Assembly: GCA_002162795.1 (NCBI GenBank)
Contig: MAAY01000062.1
Coordinates: 41,551 to 105,550, forward strand
Direction of reading: 5' to 3'
DNA length: 64,000 nt
Source: Rhodobacterales bacterium 56_14_T64
GTDB taxonomy: Bacteria > Pseudomonadota > Alphaproteobacteria > Rhodobacterales > Rhodobacteraceae
The position numbers and the translations under genes are program-made. The notes beneath the pieces are model-generated. The model saw nothing but the letters and a program-made list of their open reading frames with translations, did no database searches and was not told where the DNA came from. Of this stretch, positions 25,691-34,559 are shown one piece after another. Position 1 is the stretch's first letter. Each line of letters begins with the position of its first letter.

Positions 25691-26812
25691 ATGAAATCGG
25701 TGCAAGAGCTTTGCAATAATGTGGCTGTTCCATTTGAGCAGGCCAGGGCGATGCCGCCTTCTGTTTATACCTCTCCTGAATTTCTGAACCAAGAGTTGAG
25801 CAAGGTTTTTGGCAGTGAATGGCTATGTGCTGGACGCGCAAGTTCTTTGCCGAACCCCGGTGATTATACCACGATGGAAATTGCCGGTGATCCGATCATG
25901 ATCCTGCGGGACCGTGAGGGCCAATTGCGGGCGCAGTCCAATGTTTGCCGGCATCGGATGTCCACTTTGCTGGAGGGGCGCGGGACTGTGAAGTCGGTTG
26001 TCTGCCCGTACCATGCTTGGACTTATAATCTCGACGGTTCACTGCGTGGTGCTCCGGCGATGATGCACAACGAATCGTTCTGCAAATCCGATATCAAGCT
26101 GCCGCAAATTCGCTGTGAAGAGTGGTTGGGCTGGATCATGGTGTCGCTGAACCCGGATGCTGCCCCGGTGGCTGAAGGTCTGGCAGGCATTGGTGGTCTG
26201 ATTGGTCACTATGGTATGGAAAACTACGTCGAGAGTTTTCGAGAGACCCATCGTTGGAACACCAATTGGAAGGTTCTGGCCGAGAATTTCATGGAAAGTT
26301 ATCATCTGCCGGTCTGCCATTCGGGCACAATTGGCGGCACTGTGGATTTGGCTTTGATGACCTGTCCCGAAGGGCAACCGGGGTTCAACTACCATTGGAT
26401 TATGAAAGACAATTCGATGGCGCTGACACTAGCCCATCCAAACAACAGCCATCTTCAAGGCGAAGATCGCAATAAGACCTATCTTTTGGCGGTCTACCCA
26501 GCCCTGATGATCACGCTGACACCGGGGTATTTTTGGTATTTATCGTTGCACCCCGACGGGCCGGACCATGTGAATATCCTCTATGGCGGTGGTCTTGCCC
26601 CCGAATTTGTCGATGATCCCGAGGCAGACAGGCATTTTCAAGCGCTCAAGACCCTTTTGGACGAAGTGAATGAAGAAGACCGGACCTGTACCGAAAGCGT
26701 CTATCGTGGACTTTGTTCGAGGACAGCAGAATCTGGGCCGCTGTCACACTTGGAGCGGCCAAATTATGAGTTTGCTCAATACTTGAATTCCAAGCTGCAG
26801 GATGGTGGTTAG
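25691..26812 (+). CDS. Rieske non-haem iron oxygenase, alpha subunit type
   Basis: 373 residues. The N-terminal Rieske [2Fe-2S] domain has Cys86-x-His88 in VCRHRMS and Cys105-x2-His108 in VCPYHAW. The catalytic SRPBCC domain has the iron site in NFMESYHLPVCH (Glu202, His205, His210). Glu in place of the usual Asp near the bridge resembles the quaternary-amine oxygenases (betaine, carnitine, stachydrine types), so a methylated-amine substrate is possible; an aromatic substrate is not excluded. A reductase is not adjacent. The GGAGGT ribosome site ends 5 bases before ATG 25691, which decides the start. Confidence 0.87.
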   Translation: MKSVQELCNNVAVPFEQARAMPPSVYTSPEFLNQELSKVFGSEWLCAGRASSLPNPGDYTTMEIAGDPIMILRDREGQLRAQSNVCRHRMSTLLEGRGTVKSVVCPYHAWTYNLDGSLRGAPAMMHNESFCKSDIKLPQIRCEEWLGWIMVSLNPDAAPVAEGLAGIGGLIGHYGMENYVESFRETHRWNTNWKVLAENFMESYHLPVCHSGTIGGTVDLALMTCPEGQPGFNYHWIMKDNSMALTLAHPNNSHLQGEDRNKTYLLAVYPALMITLTPGYFWYLSLHPDGPDHVNILYGGGLAPEFVDDPEADRHFQALKTLLDEVNEEDRTCTESVYRGLCSRTAESGPLSHLERPNYEFAQYLNSKLQDGG

Positions 26813-27312
26813 GTCGTCAGGATGGTCACCATCACTGCTAACTTCTTTAGTGAAACAAGAAGGTTGCGCCTCGATCACTGGTTGGGGCCAAGGGCGAAAT
26901 GCGGGCATTCGCTGCCTCAGACTCGAACTTCTGCGATTGAGCTCACCACTCAGACAGGCATGAAGAAGTCGTATCTGGGAAAATACCCCCCTTGCCGTTC
27001 AGCACCGGGACTTTTCCACGTAATTTCGACCCGAATATAATCACCCTTATTGCCCACAGGGCCAAAGGTTAGGTTGCAGACCTCCATGAAGAGTATCGGT
27101 CCGACTTAGACGGCCTGACGAGTTGCTCCCGCTCAACCTTCACTCATCCATCCAGATCGATACCTGCAGAATTAAGGTTGACGTAACGTAATTGCGGTAG
27201 GTTTACGGTCAGAAATCAACAGTTGAGGCCATACACGCGCGCGCCCAGGAAACTCTCTTTCCTGGGTCCAGAATAGATGCGCGCCGGGTTGGTTACTAAT
27301 GGAGTGCCAGAC
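26813..27312. other. 500-base gap with a possible gene remnant
   Basis: No full gene. The stretch lacks a convincing terminator; CTTCTT/AAGAAG near 26842-26862 is a weak stem. A 45-codon minus-strand frame at 26950-27087 reads smoothly but has no ribosome site. The last 60 bases before the chemoreceptor gene contain its ribosome site and presumably its promoter. Confidence 0.4.
26950..27087 (-). pseudogene. Possible remnant open frame
   Basis: A 45-residue frame begins ATG at 27087 and ends TGA at 26950, containing NKGDYIRVEITWKSPG and a Tyr/Phe-rich end (YFPRYDFFMPV). The residue pattern looks like coding DNA, but it is too short for a domain, has no ribosome site and matches no family I recognise. 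A decayed gene fragment is the best guess. Confidence 0.2.
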
Positions 27313-29262
27313 ATGCAGAAGATGATCCAGTCCATCGCCTTTAGACTTACCATGCCAATTCCAATCTTTATCTTGCTATGTCTGGGCATCGCCTGGGTGT
27401 CCATACCACGCGTTCTGGAACAAAATACCATTGCCTTTGCCACCTCATCAGCATCCAACGTGGTCAACCAGATCAAGAAGATCCGGGGATACTACACAAA
27501 GAATGTGATCATGGATGTCAAAGCCTCGAACGATATGTCAGTCGGGATTGAGCATGAGAGCGACCCCAGTGTCATTCCGCTGCCTGCAACTTTCGTCCAC
27601 GATATCAGCAGGCTGTTTGCTGACCAGGACATCAGCCTTTCGCTGTATAGCGCCTTTCCGTTTCCGGGTCGGGCGGACCGCCAGATGGACAGTTTCATGG
27701 AGGAGGCTTGGGACTATTTGAACGAAAATCCCGAAGGCACTTACAAGCGCCAGGAAGTCGAGAATGGCGAGGCCTTTCTGCGGGTTGCGGTGGCCGACCG
27801 GATGGTGGCCCAAGGCTGCGTGTCCTGCCACAACTCACGCGCCGACACCCCCAAAGCCGATTGGCAATTGGGTGACGTGCGCGGCGTGCTGGAAGTGCGC
27901 GCCAACATCCAGGCCCCGCTGACTGCTGCGCAGAACCTGACCCGCAACATCTTGATTGGCGTGGCGCTGGCCGGGCTTTGTTTAATGGCGATTGTGCTAT
28001 TCACCACCCGCACCATTACCCGTCCGATCAATCAAATCTGCAAGAGTATGGGTTTGGTTGCTAATGGTGATCTTGATGGCGATATCCTATCTGCTGACCG
28101 CGGCGACGAGTTGGGCCAGATCGGCAAGTCGCTGGTAAGTTTGCAGGATGACCTGAAACAGGCACACAGTGCTTCGGCGGAACGCGCCGAGCAACAACGC
28201 GAGCAACAGGTCGTGGTGGACAAGCTAAGGCATGGGTTGGTCGACATGGCTAACGGCGACTTCTCGAAACCGTTGGTCGATCCCTTTTCGGCGGACCACG
28301 AGCAGCTGCGCAATGACTTTAACCGTACGCTTGAAACGCTTAGCTCGACCATTGTTGAGGTGATCAACTCGGCTGACAGAATCCGCGATGGCGCGACCGA
28401 GATCAGCCAGGCCTCGGATGATCTATCGACCCGCACTGAAAGCCAGGCGGCAACCCTGGAACAGACTGCAGCCGCTTTGGATGAGATGACCGCCAGCGTG
28501 AAATCAGCGGCCAAAGGTGCGATCCGTGTCGAAACAATCATGGGTGAAGCTAAGACCGAAGCGGAGGAAAGTGACAAAGTGGTGCAGCACGCGGTGGCGG
28601 CCATGACCGAGATTGAGCACTCGGCCAACCACATTAGCCAAATTATCGGAGTGATCGACGACATCTCCTTTCAGACCAACTTGCTGGCGTTAAACGCTGG
28701 GGTCGAGGCCGCTCGGGCAGGGGATGCAGGTCGTGGATTTGCCGTGGTTGCCTCGGAGGTGCGGGCACTGGCGCAGCGGTCCTCGGATGCGGCGATGGAG
28801 ATCAAGACGCTGATCAGCGACAGCGCGAAACAGGTCGAACAGGGCGTTGATCTTGTTGGCAAAGCTGGTGAGGCCTTGAACAGCATCGTCAGCCGAGTTG
28901 ATCACATCTCGCGACTGGTCTCGGAAATGGCCTCTGGATCGTCGGAACAATCAACCGGGCTGGGTGAGATCAACATCGGCATGACCCAGCTAGACCAAGT
29001 GACACAGCAGAACGCTGCCATGGTAGAAGAGGCCACAGCGGCCAGCCACTTGCTCAACACTGACGCCACCAAACTGTCCAAACTGGTGTCTCATTTCAAC
29101 ATAGGCAGTGGCAGCAGCCACCAACAACTCACCGCTAACGTGGTCGATCTATCCAGCCCAACAGCGCATGGATCGGACTGGGAAAGCGAACCGGAGGTGG
29201 AGCCGCGCGCAAAGACGGTGAACGAAGGCCCTGGCACAGCTAACGTTTGGCAGGACTTTTAA
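27313..29262 (+). CDS. Methyl-accepting chemotaxis protein with c-haem-type DUF3365 sensor
   Basis: 649 residues. TM1 is at about residues 11-30. The periplasmic sensor at 31-211 has a CVSCH motif (Cys169-Cys172-His173) as in DUF3365/Tll0287-like domains, which bind c-type haem. TM2 is at about 212-231, HAMP at 232-285, and the methyl-accepting domain has the invariant hairpin tip (residues 462-477, NAGVEAARAGDAGRGF). It should report redox state, oxygen or NO to the chemotaxis kinase. The ATG at 27313 follows GGAG. The C-terminus lacks an obvious NWETF-like pentapeptide but ends NVWQDF. It is a single gene with a terminator behind it. Confidence 0.92.
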   Translation: MQKMIQSIAFRLTMPIPIFILLCLGIAWVSIPRVLEQNTIAFATSSASNVVNQIKKIRGYYTKNVIMDVKASNDMSVGIEHESDPSVIPLPATFVHDISRLFADQDISLSLYSAFPFPGRADRQMDSFMEEAWDYLNENPEGTYKRQEVENGEAFLRVAVADRMVAQGCVSCHNSRADTPKADWQLGDVRGVLEVRANIQAPLTAAQNLTRNILIGVALAGLCLMAIVLFTTRTITRPINQICKSMGLVANGDLDGDILSADRGDELGQIGKSLVSLQDDLKQAHSASAERAEQQREQQVVVDKLRHGLVDMANGDFSKPLVDPFSADHEQLRNDFNRTLETLSSTIVEVINSADRIRDGATEISQASDDLSTRTESQAATLEQTAAALDEMTASVKSAAKGAIRVETIMGEAKTEAEESDKVVQHAVAAMTEIEHSANHISQIIGVIDDISFQTNLLALNAGVEAARAGDAGRGFAVVASEVRALAQRSSDAAMEIKTLISDSAKQVEQGVDLVGKAGEALNSIVSRVDHISRLVSEMASGSSEQSTGLGEINIGMTQLDQVTQQNAAMVEEATAASHLLNTDATKLSKLVSHFNIGSGSSHQQLTANVVDLSSPTAHGSDWESEPEVEPRAKTVNEGPGTANVWQDF

Positions 29263-29301
29263 CCTCGTCCTGAGCCGGTTGCCAACTCCGGGTTGCCCCA
29301 G

Positions 29302-29328
29302 AACTGCCCGACATGTCGTCGGGCAGTT
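29302..29328. terminator. Bidirectional terminator between chemoreceptor and peptide ABC genes
   Basis: AACTGCCCGAC (29302-29312) and GTCGGGCAGTT (29318-29328) form an 11-pair stem with loop ATGTC. It lies between two convergent units, 40 bases after the chemoreceptor stop and 12 bases beyond the ABC ATPase stop. Confidence 0.7.
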
Positions 29329-29340
29329 TGATCACGAGCC

Positions 29341-30096
29341 TTAGGCGACCCGATTGGCCGAGGCATGCAGTAGTTGTGCGGTATAGTCATGTGTTGTTTT
29401 GCCAGCGCGCATGTCGGCGACCTCGATGATCTCGACAATCTCGCCATTGCGCATCACTGCGGCGCGCTCGCACATATGGGCCACTACGGCCAAATCATGC
29501 GAGACCATCAGATATGTCAGCCCATGTTCTGCACGCAGATCACACAGCAGGTTGAGGATCTCGGCCTGCACAGACACATCCAGCGCCGAAGTTGGCTCGT
29601 CCAGCAGCAGGATCTTGGGTTCGGCTGCCAAGGCGCGGGCAATGGCGATGCGTTGGCGCTGGCCGCCGGATAGCTGATGCGGATAGCGGAACCGGAAGGC
29701 AGGGCCAAGACCAACGTCCAGCAGCAGTTTGTTGACCCGGTTGTCGATGTCTTTGAACCCGTGCAGGTGCAAGGTTTCCGATAAAACCTGATCCACTGAC
29801 TGGCGCGGGTGCAACGAGGCATAGGGGTCTTGGAACACCATCTGCACGGTCTTGTAGAACTGCTTGTCCCGCTTGTGGGTCAGGTCTGTGCCATTGATCG
29901 ACATCTGCCCTTCCCACTGCGGTGCCAATCCGGTCAGCGCCCGCAGGATGGTTGACTTACCCGAGCCGCTTTCACCAACTAGGCCAAAACTGGCACCGGT
30001 GGCCACTGTCAGGCTGGCATTTTTGACCGCTTGGAACAGGTCGTGATGCTCGCCAAACCAGACGTTGAGGTTTTGGATTGAAATGGCGTCGCTCAT
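29341..30096 (-). CDS. Peptide ABC transporter ATPase, DppF-like
   Basis: 251 residues from ATG 30096. Walker A is GESGSGKST, the signature LSGGQRQRIAIARALA, Walker [13 protein letters not shown] and the H-loop MVSHDL. It energises dipeptide/oligopeptide uptake together with the neighbouring ATPase. The ATG lies in a 4-base ATGA overlap with the upstream gene and follows GAGG; a longer start at 30129 would run into that gene. It is the last gene of the six-gene operon. Confidence 0.93.
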   Translation of the reverse strand: MSDAISIQNLNVWFGEHHDLFQAVKNASLTVATGASFGLVGESGSGKSTILRALTGLAPQWEGQMSINGTDLTHKRDKQFYKTVQMVFQDPYASLHPRQSVDQVLSETLHLHGFKDIDNRVNKLLLDVGLGPAFRFRYPHQLSGGQRQRIAIARALAAEPKILLLDEPTSALDVSVQAEILNLLCDLRAEHGLTYLMVSHDLAVVAHMCERAAVMRNGEIVEIIEVADMRAGKTTHDYTAQLLHASANRVA

Positions 30097-30950
30097 AGCC
30101 GTGCCTCGACGCTGGGGGCTTCTCGCCATGCCGGGTCACGGGTTAAGACTTGTAGCCTGTCGCGGGGCGCATCAAAGCGGGGCAGGCTGCCTAACAAGCC
30201 TTGGGTATAGGGATGCTTGGCCTCGTGCAGTTTGTCGGCCTCGCAGACCTCGACGATACGGCCGGCATACATGATCAGCACCCGGTCACAGAATTGAGAG
30301 ACCAGGTTCAGATCGTGACTGATGAAGATCAGCCCCATGCCACGCTCTTTGACCAGTTTGTCCATGATCGACAGCACCTGACCCTGCACCGATACATCCA
30401 GCGCCGAAGTGGGTTCGTCCGCGATCAGGATTTCGGGGTTGGGGATCAGCATCATCGCAATCATGATGCGCTGGCCCATGCCACCTGACATCTCGTGTGG
30501 ATAGGCTTTCATCACCCGGTCTGCGTCGCGGATTGATACGGCTTCCAGCATTTCGACTGACTTTTTGTAAGCCTCGGCTTTGCTGGCTTTGGCGTGCAGG
30601 CGGTAGGCCTCGATGATCTGATCGCCGACGGTCATCACCGGATTCAGTGAAAACTTGGGGTCCTGCATCACCATTGAGATCTTTTCGCCGCGCACCTTGC
30701 GCATCTGGGCCTCGGATTTCTCCAGCAGGTTTTCGCCGTGCAGGTTGATGTGGCCTGCCTCGACAATGCCGGGGCTGCGGATCAACCGCAGGATGGCGCG
30801 GCCAGTCAGGGATTTGCCGGATCCACTTTCACCAACAATGCCCAACCGTTCGCGGCCCAGCGAAAAGGAGACCCCGCGCACCGCATCAAAGACGCCAGTG
30901 CGGTTGGGGAAACGGACCCACAAGTTATCTACGTCTAAAAGCGTCGTCAT
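30093..30950 (-). CDS. Peptide ABC transporter ATPase, DppD-like
   Basis: 285 residues. Walker [10 protein letters not shown], signature [15 protein letters not shown] (slightly divergent from LSGGQ), Walker [14 protein letters not shown]-loop FISHDLNLV. The C-terminal extension typical of Opp/Dpp ATPases is present ([15 protein letters not shown]). It pairs with the DppF-like ATPase. Overlaps of 4 bases on both sides indicate translational coupling with the permease before it and the ATPase after it. Confidence 0.93.
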   Translation of the reverse strand: MTTLLDVDNLWVRFPNRTGVFDAVRGVSFSLGRERLGIVGESGSGKSLTGRAILRLIRSPGIVEAGHINLHGENLLEKSEAQMRKVRGEKISMVMQDPKFSLNPVMTVGDQIIEAYRLHAKASKAEAYKKSVEMLEAVSIRDADRVMKAYPHEMSGGMGQRIMIAMMLIPNPEILIADEPTSALDVSVQGQVLSIMDKLVKERGMGLIFISHDLNLVSQFCDRVLIMYAGRIVEVCEADKLHEAKHPYTQGLLGSLPRFDAPRDRLQVLTRDPAWREAPSVEARL

Positions 30951-31864
30951 GATGTGCTGTCCTTTGGATCAAGCACGTCGCGCAGACCGTCACCCAGCAG
31001 GTTGAAGGCCAGCGAAACCGTAAAGATGGCAAGACCGGGCATGGTGGCTATCCACCAGTAATCCAGAATGAAGCGGCGACCCTCAGAGATCATCGCGCCC
31101 CATTCAGGTGAAGGCGGCTGTGCGCCAAGGCCCAGAAAGCCAAGACCCGCTGCGGCCAGAATAATGCCAGCCATATCCAGCGTCACCCGAACGATGAGTG
31201 AGCTGATGCACAACGGCCAGATGTGTTTGGTGATGATCCGCATTGGACCGGCGCCCTGCAGGCGGATGGCGCTGATGTAATCTGATGAGCGGATGGTCAA
31301 AGTTTCAGCACGGGCCATGCGGGCATAGGGGGGCCAGGCGGTGAGGGCGATGGCCAGCACCGCGTTCTCGATCCCGGCACCCAGCGCGGCGACAAAGGCC
31401 AGTGCCAGGATCAAACGCGGAAACGCCAGGAAGATGTCGGTGATCCGCATCAGGATAATATCGGTCCAGCCACCGGCATAGCCCGCAATGGTGCCCACCA
31501 GCAGCCCGGCAACGGGTGCAATCATGACCACCAGTGCCACGATATAAAGCGTGATCCGCGAGCCATATATCATCCGGCTGAGAATGTCTCGGCCCAGTGA
31601 ATCGGTGCCCAGAATGTGACCCTCGGTGCCCAGTGGTTGCAGTCGGAAGGCCAAGTCTTGCACAAAGGGATCATGCGGCGCCAGCAGTGGCGCGAACATC
31701 GCTGTACCAATCAGCAAAGCGATAATGGCCAGTCCAATCATCGCCATGTGGTTGGCACGCAGTGTCAGCCAGCCTTTGTAGAACGCGGCCAAACGGGCGT
31801 GGCGGCGCGAGGTTGGCGTCTCGGAGAGCAGCCATTCGCGCAGTGTTTGAGTTTCAGTGGTCAT
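30947..31864 (-). CDS. Peptide ABC transporter permease, DppC-like
   Basis: 305 residues, inner-membrane permease. The N-terminal cytoplasmic part is followed by TM1 (AMIGLAIIALLIGTAMFAPL), an extracytoplasmic loop containing LGTDSLGRDILSRMIYGSR, and five further membrane segments; the EAA-loop that contacts the ATPase is around residues 195-220. It overlaps the downstream ATPase gene by 4 bases. Together with the DppB-like permease it forms the channel. Confidence 0.93.
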   Translation of the reverse strand: MTTETQTLREWLLSETPTSRRHARLAAFYKGWLTLRANHMAMIGLAIIALLIGTAMFAPLLAPHDPFVQDLAFRLQPLGTEGHILGTDSLGRDILSRMIYGSRITLYIVALVVMIAPVAGLLVGTIAGYAGGWTDIILMRITDIFLAFPRLILALAFVAALGAGIENAVLAIALTAWPPYARMARAETLTIRSSDYISAIRLQGAGPMRIITKHIWPLCISSLIVRVTLDMAGIILAAAGLGFLGLGAQPPSPEWGAMISEGRRFILDYWWIATMPGLAIFTVSLAFNLLGDGLRDVLDPKDSTS

Positions 31865-32919
31865 TTGGACCTCGGATCGAAGATTTTATACAGCAGGTCG
31901 GAGAAGATGTTCAGGCAAACAAAAATCAATCCAACCACAACGGTGCCGCCCAGAACTGCGTTCATATCGGCAGACAGCAGCGCGGTGGTGATATAGTTGC
32001 CGATGCCGGGCCAGGAAAAGATGATCTCGGTCAGTACCGATCCCTCTAGCAATCCCGCATAGCTGAGAGCGATCACGGTGATCAGTTGCACCCGGATGTT
32101 GCGGAAAGCATGACGCCAGACCACGGCCCATTCGCTCATGCCTTTGACGCGGGCGGTGGTGACATATTCCGCTGACAGCTGTTCCAGCATGAACGAGCGG
32201 GTCATCCGGCTGATATAGGCCAGGCTGTAGTAGCCCAACAATGAGGCGGGCAGCACGATATGGGAAAACGCATCCTTGAAGGCGCCCCAGTCACGTGCAA
32301 GCGCGGCGTCCACCAGGATCATGCCTGTCACCGACGGAAAGGTGTCTTCGTAGAAGATCCCTTGTCGGCCCGGACCGCCAACCCAGCCCAAAATGCCGTA
32401 GAACAGCAACAGGCCCATCAGGCCAAGCCAGAAGATTGGCATTGAATAGCCGACCAGCGCCACAACACGGGCGATCTGGTCGATCCAGCTGCCGCGACGC
32501 ACGGCGGCGACAACGCCCAGTGGGACGCCAAGCACGATGCCAAATATAATCCCGATTGTGGCCAGTTCCATGGTGGCTGGAAACACGCGGGTAATGTCCT
32601 GTGACACTGGCCGCGCTGTCAGCAGCGACATGCCAAAATCACCGTGGATCACGTCCCAGACGTAATAGGAGAATTGGACGACCAGCGTTCTATCGAGCCC
32701 TAGCTCCAGATAAGCCGCATGGTATTGGTCCTGCGTGGCGCGTTCACCGACCACCGCCAGAACCGGGTCGATTGGCATCACTCGACCGATAAAGAAGGTG
32801 ACAAAAAGCAGCCCCAGCATGGTGACCGAGATTGACGCAAGGGTGACAAGCGTACCCTTGAGCCAAGAAGGAAGAGGCAGCCGAGGCTGCCTCTTTGGAG
32901 AATAGTGTGTGGACGCCAT
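31861..32919 (-). CDS. Peptide ABC transporter permease, DppB-like
   Basis: 352 residues with six predicted membrane segments. The N-terminal TM (LASISVTMLGLLFVTFFIG) is followed by the family-typical periplasmic loop (residues 50-115), then the transmembrane core with LGVPLGVVAAVRRGSWID and the EAA loop near YVTTARVKGMSE. A slightly longer N-terminus than usual (about 20 basic residues) precedes TM1. Its ATG directly follows the stop codon of the binding-protein gene. Confidence 0.93.
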   Translation of the reverse strand: MASTHYSPKRQPRLPLPSWLKGTLVTLASISVTMLGLLFVTFFIGRVMPIDPVLAVVGERATQDQYHAAYLELGLDRTLVVQFSYYVWDVIHGDFGMSLLTARPVSQDITRVFPATMELATIGIIFGIVLGVPLGVVAAVRRGSWIDQIARVVALVGYSMPIFWLGLMGLLLFYGILGWVGGPGRQGIFYEDTFPSVTGMILVDAALARDWGAFKDAFSHIVLPASLLGYYSLAYISRMTRSFMLEQLSAEYVTTARVKGMSEWAVVWRHAFRNIRVQLITVIALSYAGLLEGSVLTEIIFSWPGIGNYITTALLSADMNAVLGGTVVVGLIFVCLNIFSDLLYKIFDPRSK

Positions 32920-34515
32920 TTACTTGGTCACGGCCCAATATGAGACAGCCGTAATCGCGCCGCCGAGGTTCAGACCTTCGACGTTTTCAGCGATACCTGC
33001 CGGTTCAATTTTCTGGAACATCACAGCAAACGGTGACGTGTCGCGGAAGGTTGCCTGAATCTCGTGATACATGGCTTCGCGCTTGCTGCGGTCACCCTCA
33101 ACCACGGCAGCAGCCGACTTTTCGGTCAACCCAGCCGTATCCCAAGCATTCCGCCAAGCCAGCAGACCGGTGGCCTGTGCTTCGTCCGAGTTGTCAGGGT
33201 TATAGGCAAATGTGCCGGCATTGGTGTGTGGATCCGGATAGTCCGGTCCCCATGCGCCGAGATAGATGTCCAGCTCGCGGGCGCGGTACTTGGACAGAAC
33301 CTGCTTGCCAGTACCCACTTCGAGGTTCAGCGTGATGCCGGCCATAGCAAAGGTATTCTGCAGCGACTGGCCGATTTCCAGACGTTCCTGTGCCTCGCGG
33401 ACACCAACTGTCAGCTCCATGCCGTCAACACCAGCTTCGGCCAGCAGGGCCTTGGCTTTTTCGACATCCATCGAGAACGGGTTCTCGTCCACAGCACCCA
33501 GGTAGGTGCGCGGCAGGAAGTTTTGGTGCGTGACATAAGCGCCCTTGAGGAAGCTGTTCTGCATGCCTTCATAGTCGATCAGGAATTTCAGCGCCTGACG
33601 GACTTCGGGCTTGGACAGCTCGGGGTGCTTTTGGTTCATCGAGATATACATCAGACGACCACGCATCTCTTCCATGACCTCGACGCCATCGGCTTCGCGA
33701 ACACCTTCGACATCCGATGGGTTCAAGTTCCGTGCAACATCGATGTCGCCGCGTTCCAGCATCAGGCGCTGTGTGGCGCTTTCTTGTACGTGACGCACGA
33801 TAACCCGCTTCATCGCTGGTTCACCCAGGTAGAAGTCAGGATTGGCGTTCAGAGTAACGCTTTCTTTGGGCTTCCAGCTGGCGAGGGTATAGGCACCGGA
33901 ACCGGCTGAGTTGGTTTTTAGCCACTGATTGCCGAAATCACCGTCGACTTCGTTGGCCATAACGGTCGTTTCGTCAACGATAGCAGCAATGGTCGCAGTC
34001 AGGCAGTTCAACACAAAGGATGTGGCGTAACGCTTGTCGGTGGTGATCGACACGGTGTTGCCGTCCACGGTGATGGTTTCGTCCATGTTTTCAGGAGTGA
34101 AACCAAACTGGGTCAGGATGAACGACGGGGTTTTGTTCAGTGCGACAACGCGCTTGAACGAAAACGCAACGTCTTCGGCCCGTACTGGGTTGCCCGAATG
34201 GAACATGACGCCGTCACGCATGGTGAAGGTGATGGTGCGGCCATCTTCGGAGACTGCCCAGCTTTCGGCCAGATCGGCCTGATAGCCGGCATCCAGATCC
34301 ATCGGGTCAAAGTTGACCAGACGGCCATAGACATTGCGCAGCACGTCCGAGCCCGCAAATTCAAAGCTTTGTGCCGGATCGAGTGTGGTGATGTCATCAA
34401 TACGGTTGGCGATCACCAGCATGTTTGCAGGTGTTTCGGCCATCACTGGCAGGGCAACTGCACCCAGGGCAAAGCCCAGTGCGGCGGTGCCCATCAATTT
34501 TGTAAATGCATTCAT
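32920..34515 (-). CDS. Peptide ABC transporter substrate-binding protein, DppA-like
   Basis: 531 residues, periplasmic. A Sec signal is clear (GTAALGFALGAVALPVMA, residues 9-26). The SBP_bac_5 fold shows ITTLDPAQSFEFAGSDVLRN in parts near residue 40, VSEDGRTITFTMRDGVMFHSG, and the later YLGAWGPDYPDPHT. It captures peptides or similar nickel/oligopeptide-type ligands for the permeases; exact specificity is not visible. It is the second gene of the operon, 44 bases behind the dipeptidase. Confidence 0.93.
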   Translation of the reverse strand: MNAFTKLMGTAALGFALGAVALPVMAETPANMLVIANRIDDITTLDPAQSFEFAGSDVLRNVYGRLVNFDPMDLDAGYQADLAESWAVSEDGRTITFTMRDGVMFHSGNPVRAEDVAFSFKRVVALNKTPSFILTQFGFTPENMDETITVDGNTVSITTDKRYATSFVLNCLTATIAAIVDETTVMANEVDGDFGNQWLKTNSAGSGAYTLASWKPKESVTLNANPDFYLGEPAMKRVIVRHVQESATQRLMLERGDIDVARNLNPSDVEGVREADGVEVMEEMRGRLMYISMNQKHPELSKPEVRQALKFLIDYEGMQNSFLKGAYVTHQNFLPRTYLGAVDENPFSMDVEKAKALLAEAGVDGMELTVGVREAQERLEIGQSLQNTFAMAGITLNLEVGTGKQVLSKYRARELDIYLGAWGPDYPDPHTNAGTFAYNPDNSDEAQATGLLAWRNAWDTAGLTEKSAAAVVEGDRSKREAMYHEIQATFRDTSPFAVMFQKIEPAGIAENVEGLNLGGAITAVSYWAVTK

Positions 34516-34559
34516 GATATTACTCCCTTTTTGGTTTGTAGAATTGGACCTGGTCGATG

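Noticed and set aside
26925..26965. tRNA-like string with ACTCGAAC and GAGCTCACC
   Set aside because: No acceptor stem or complete cloverleaf can be drawn around it on either strand.
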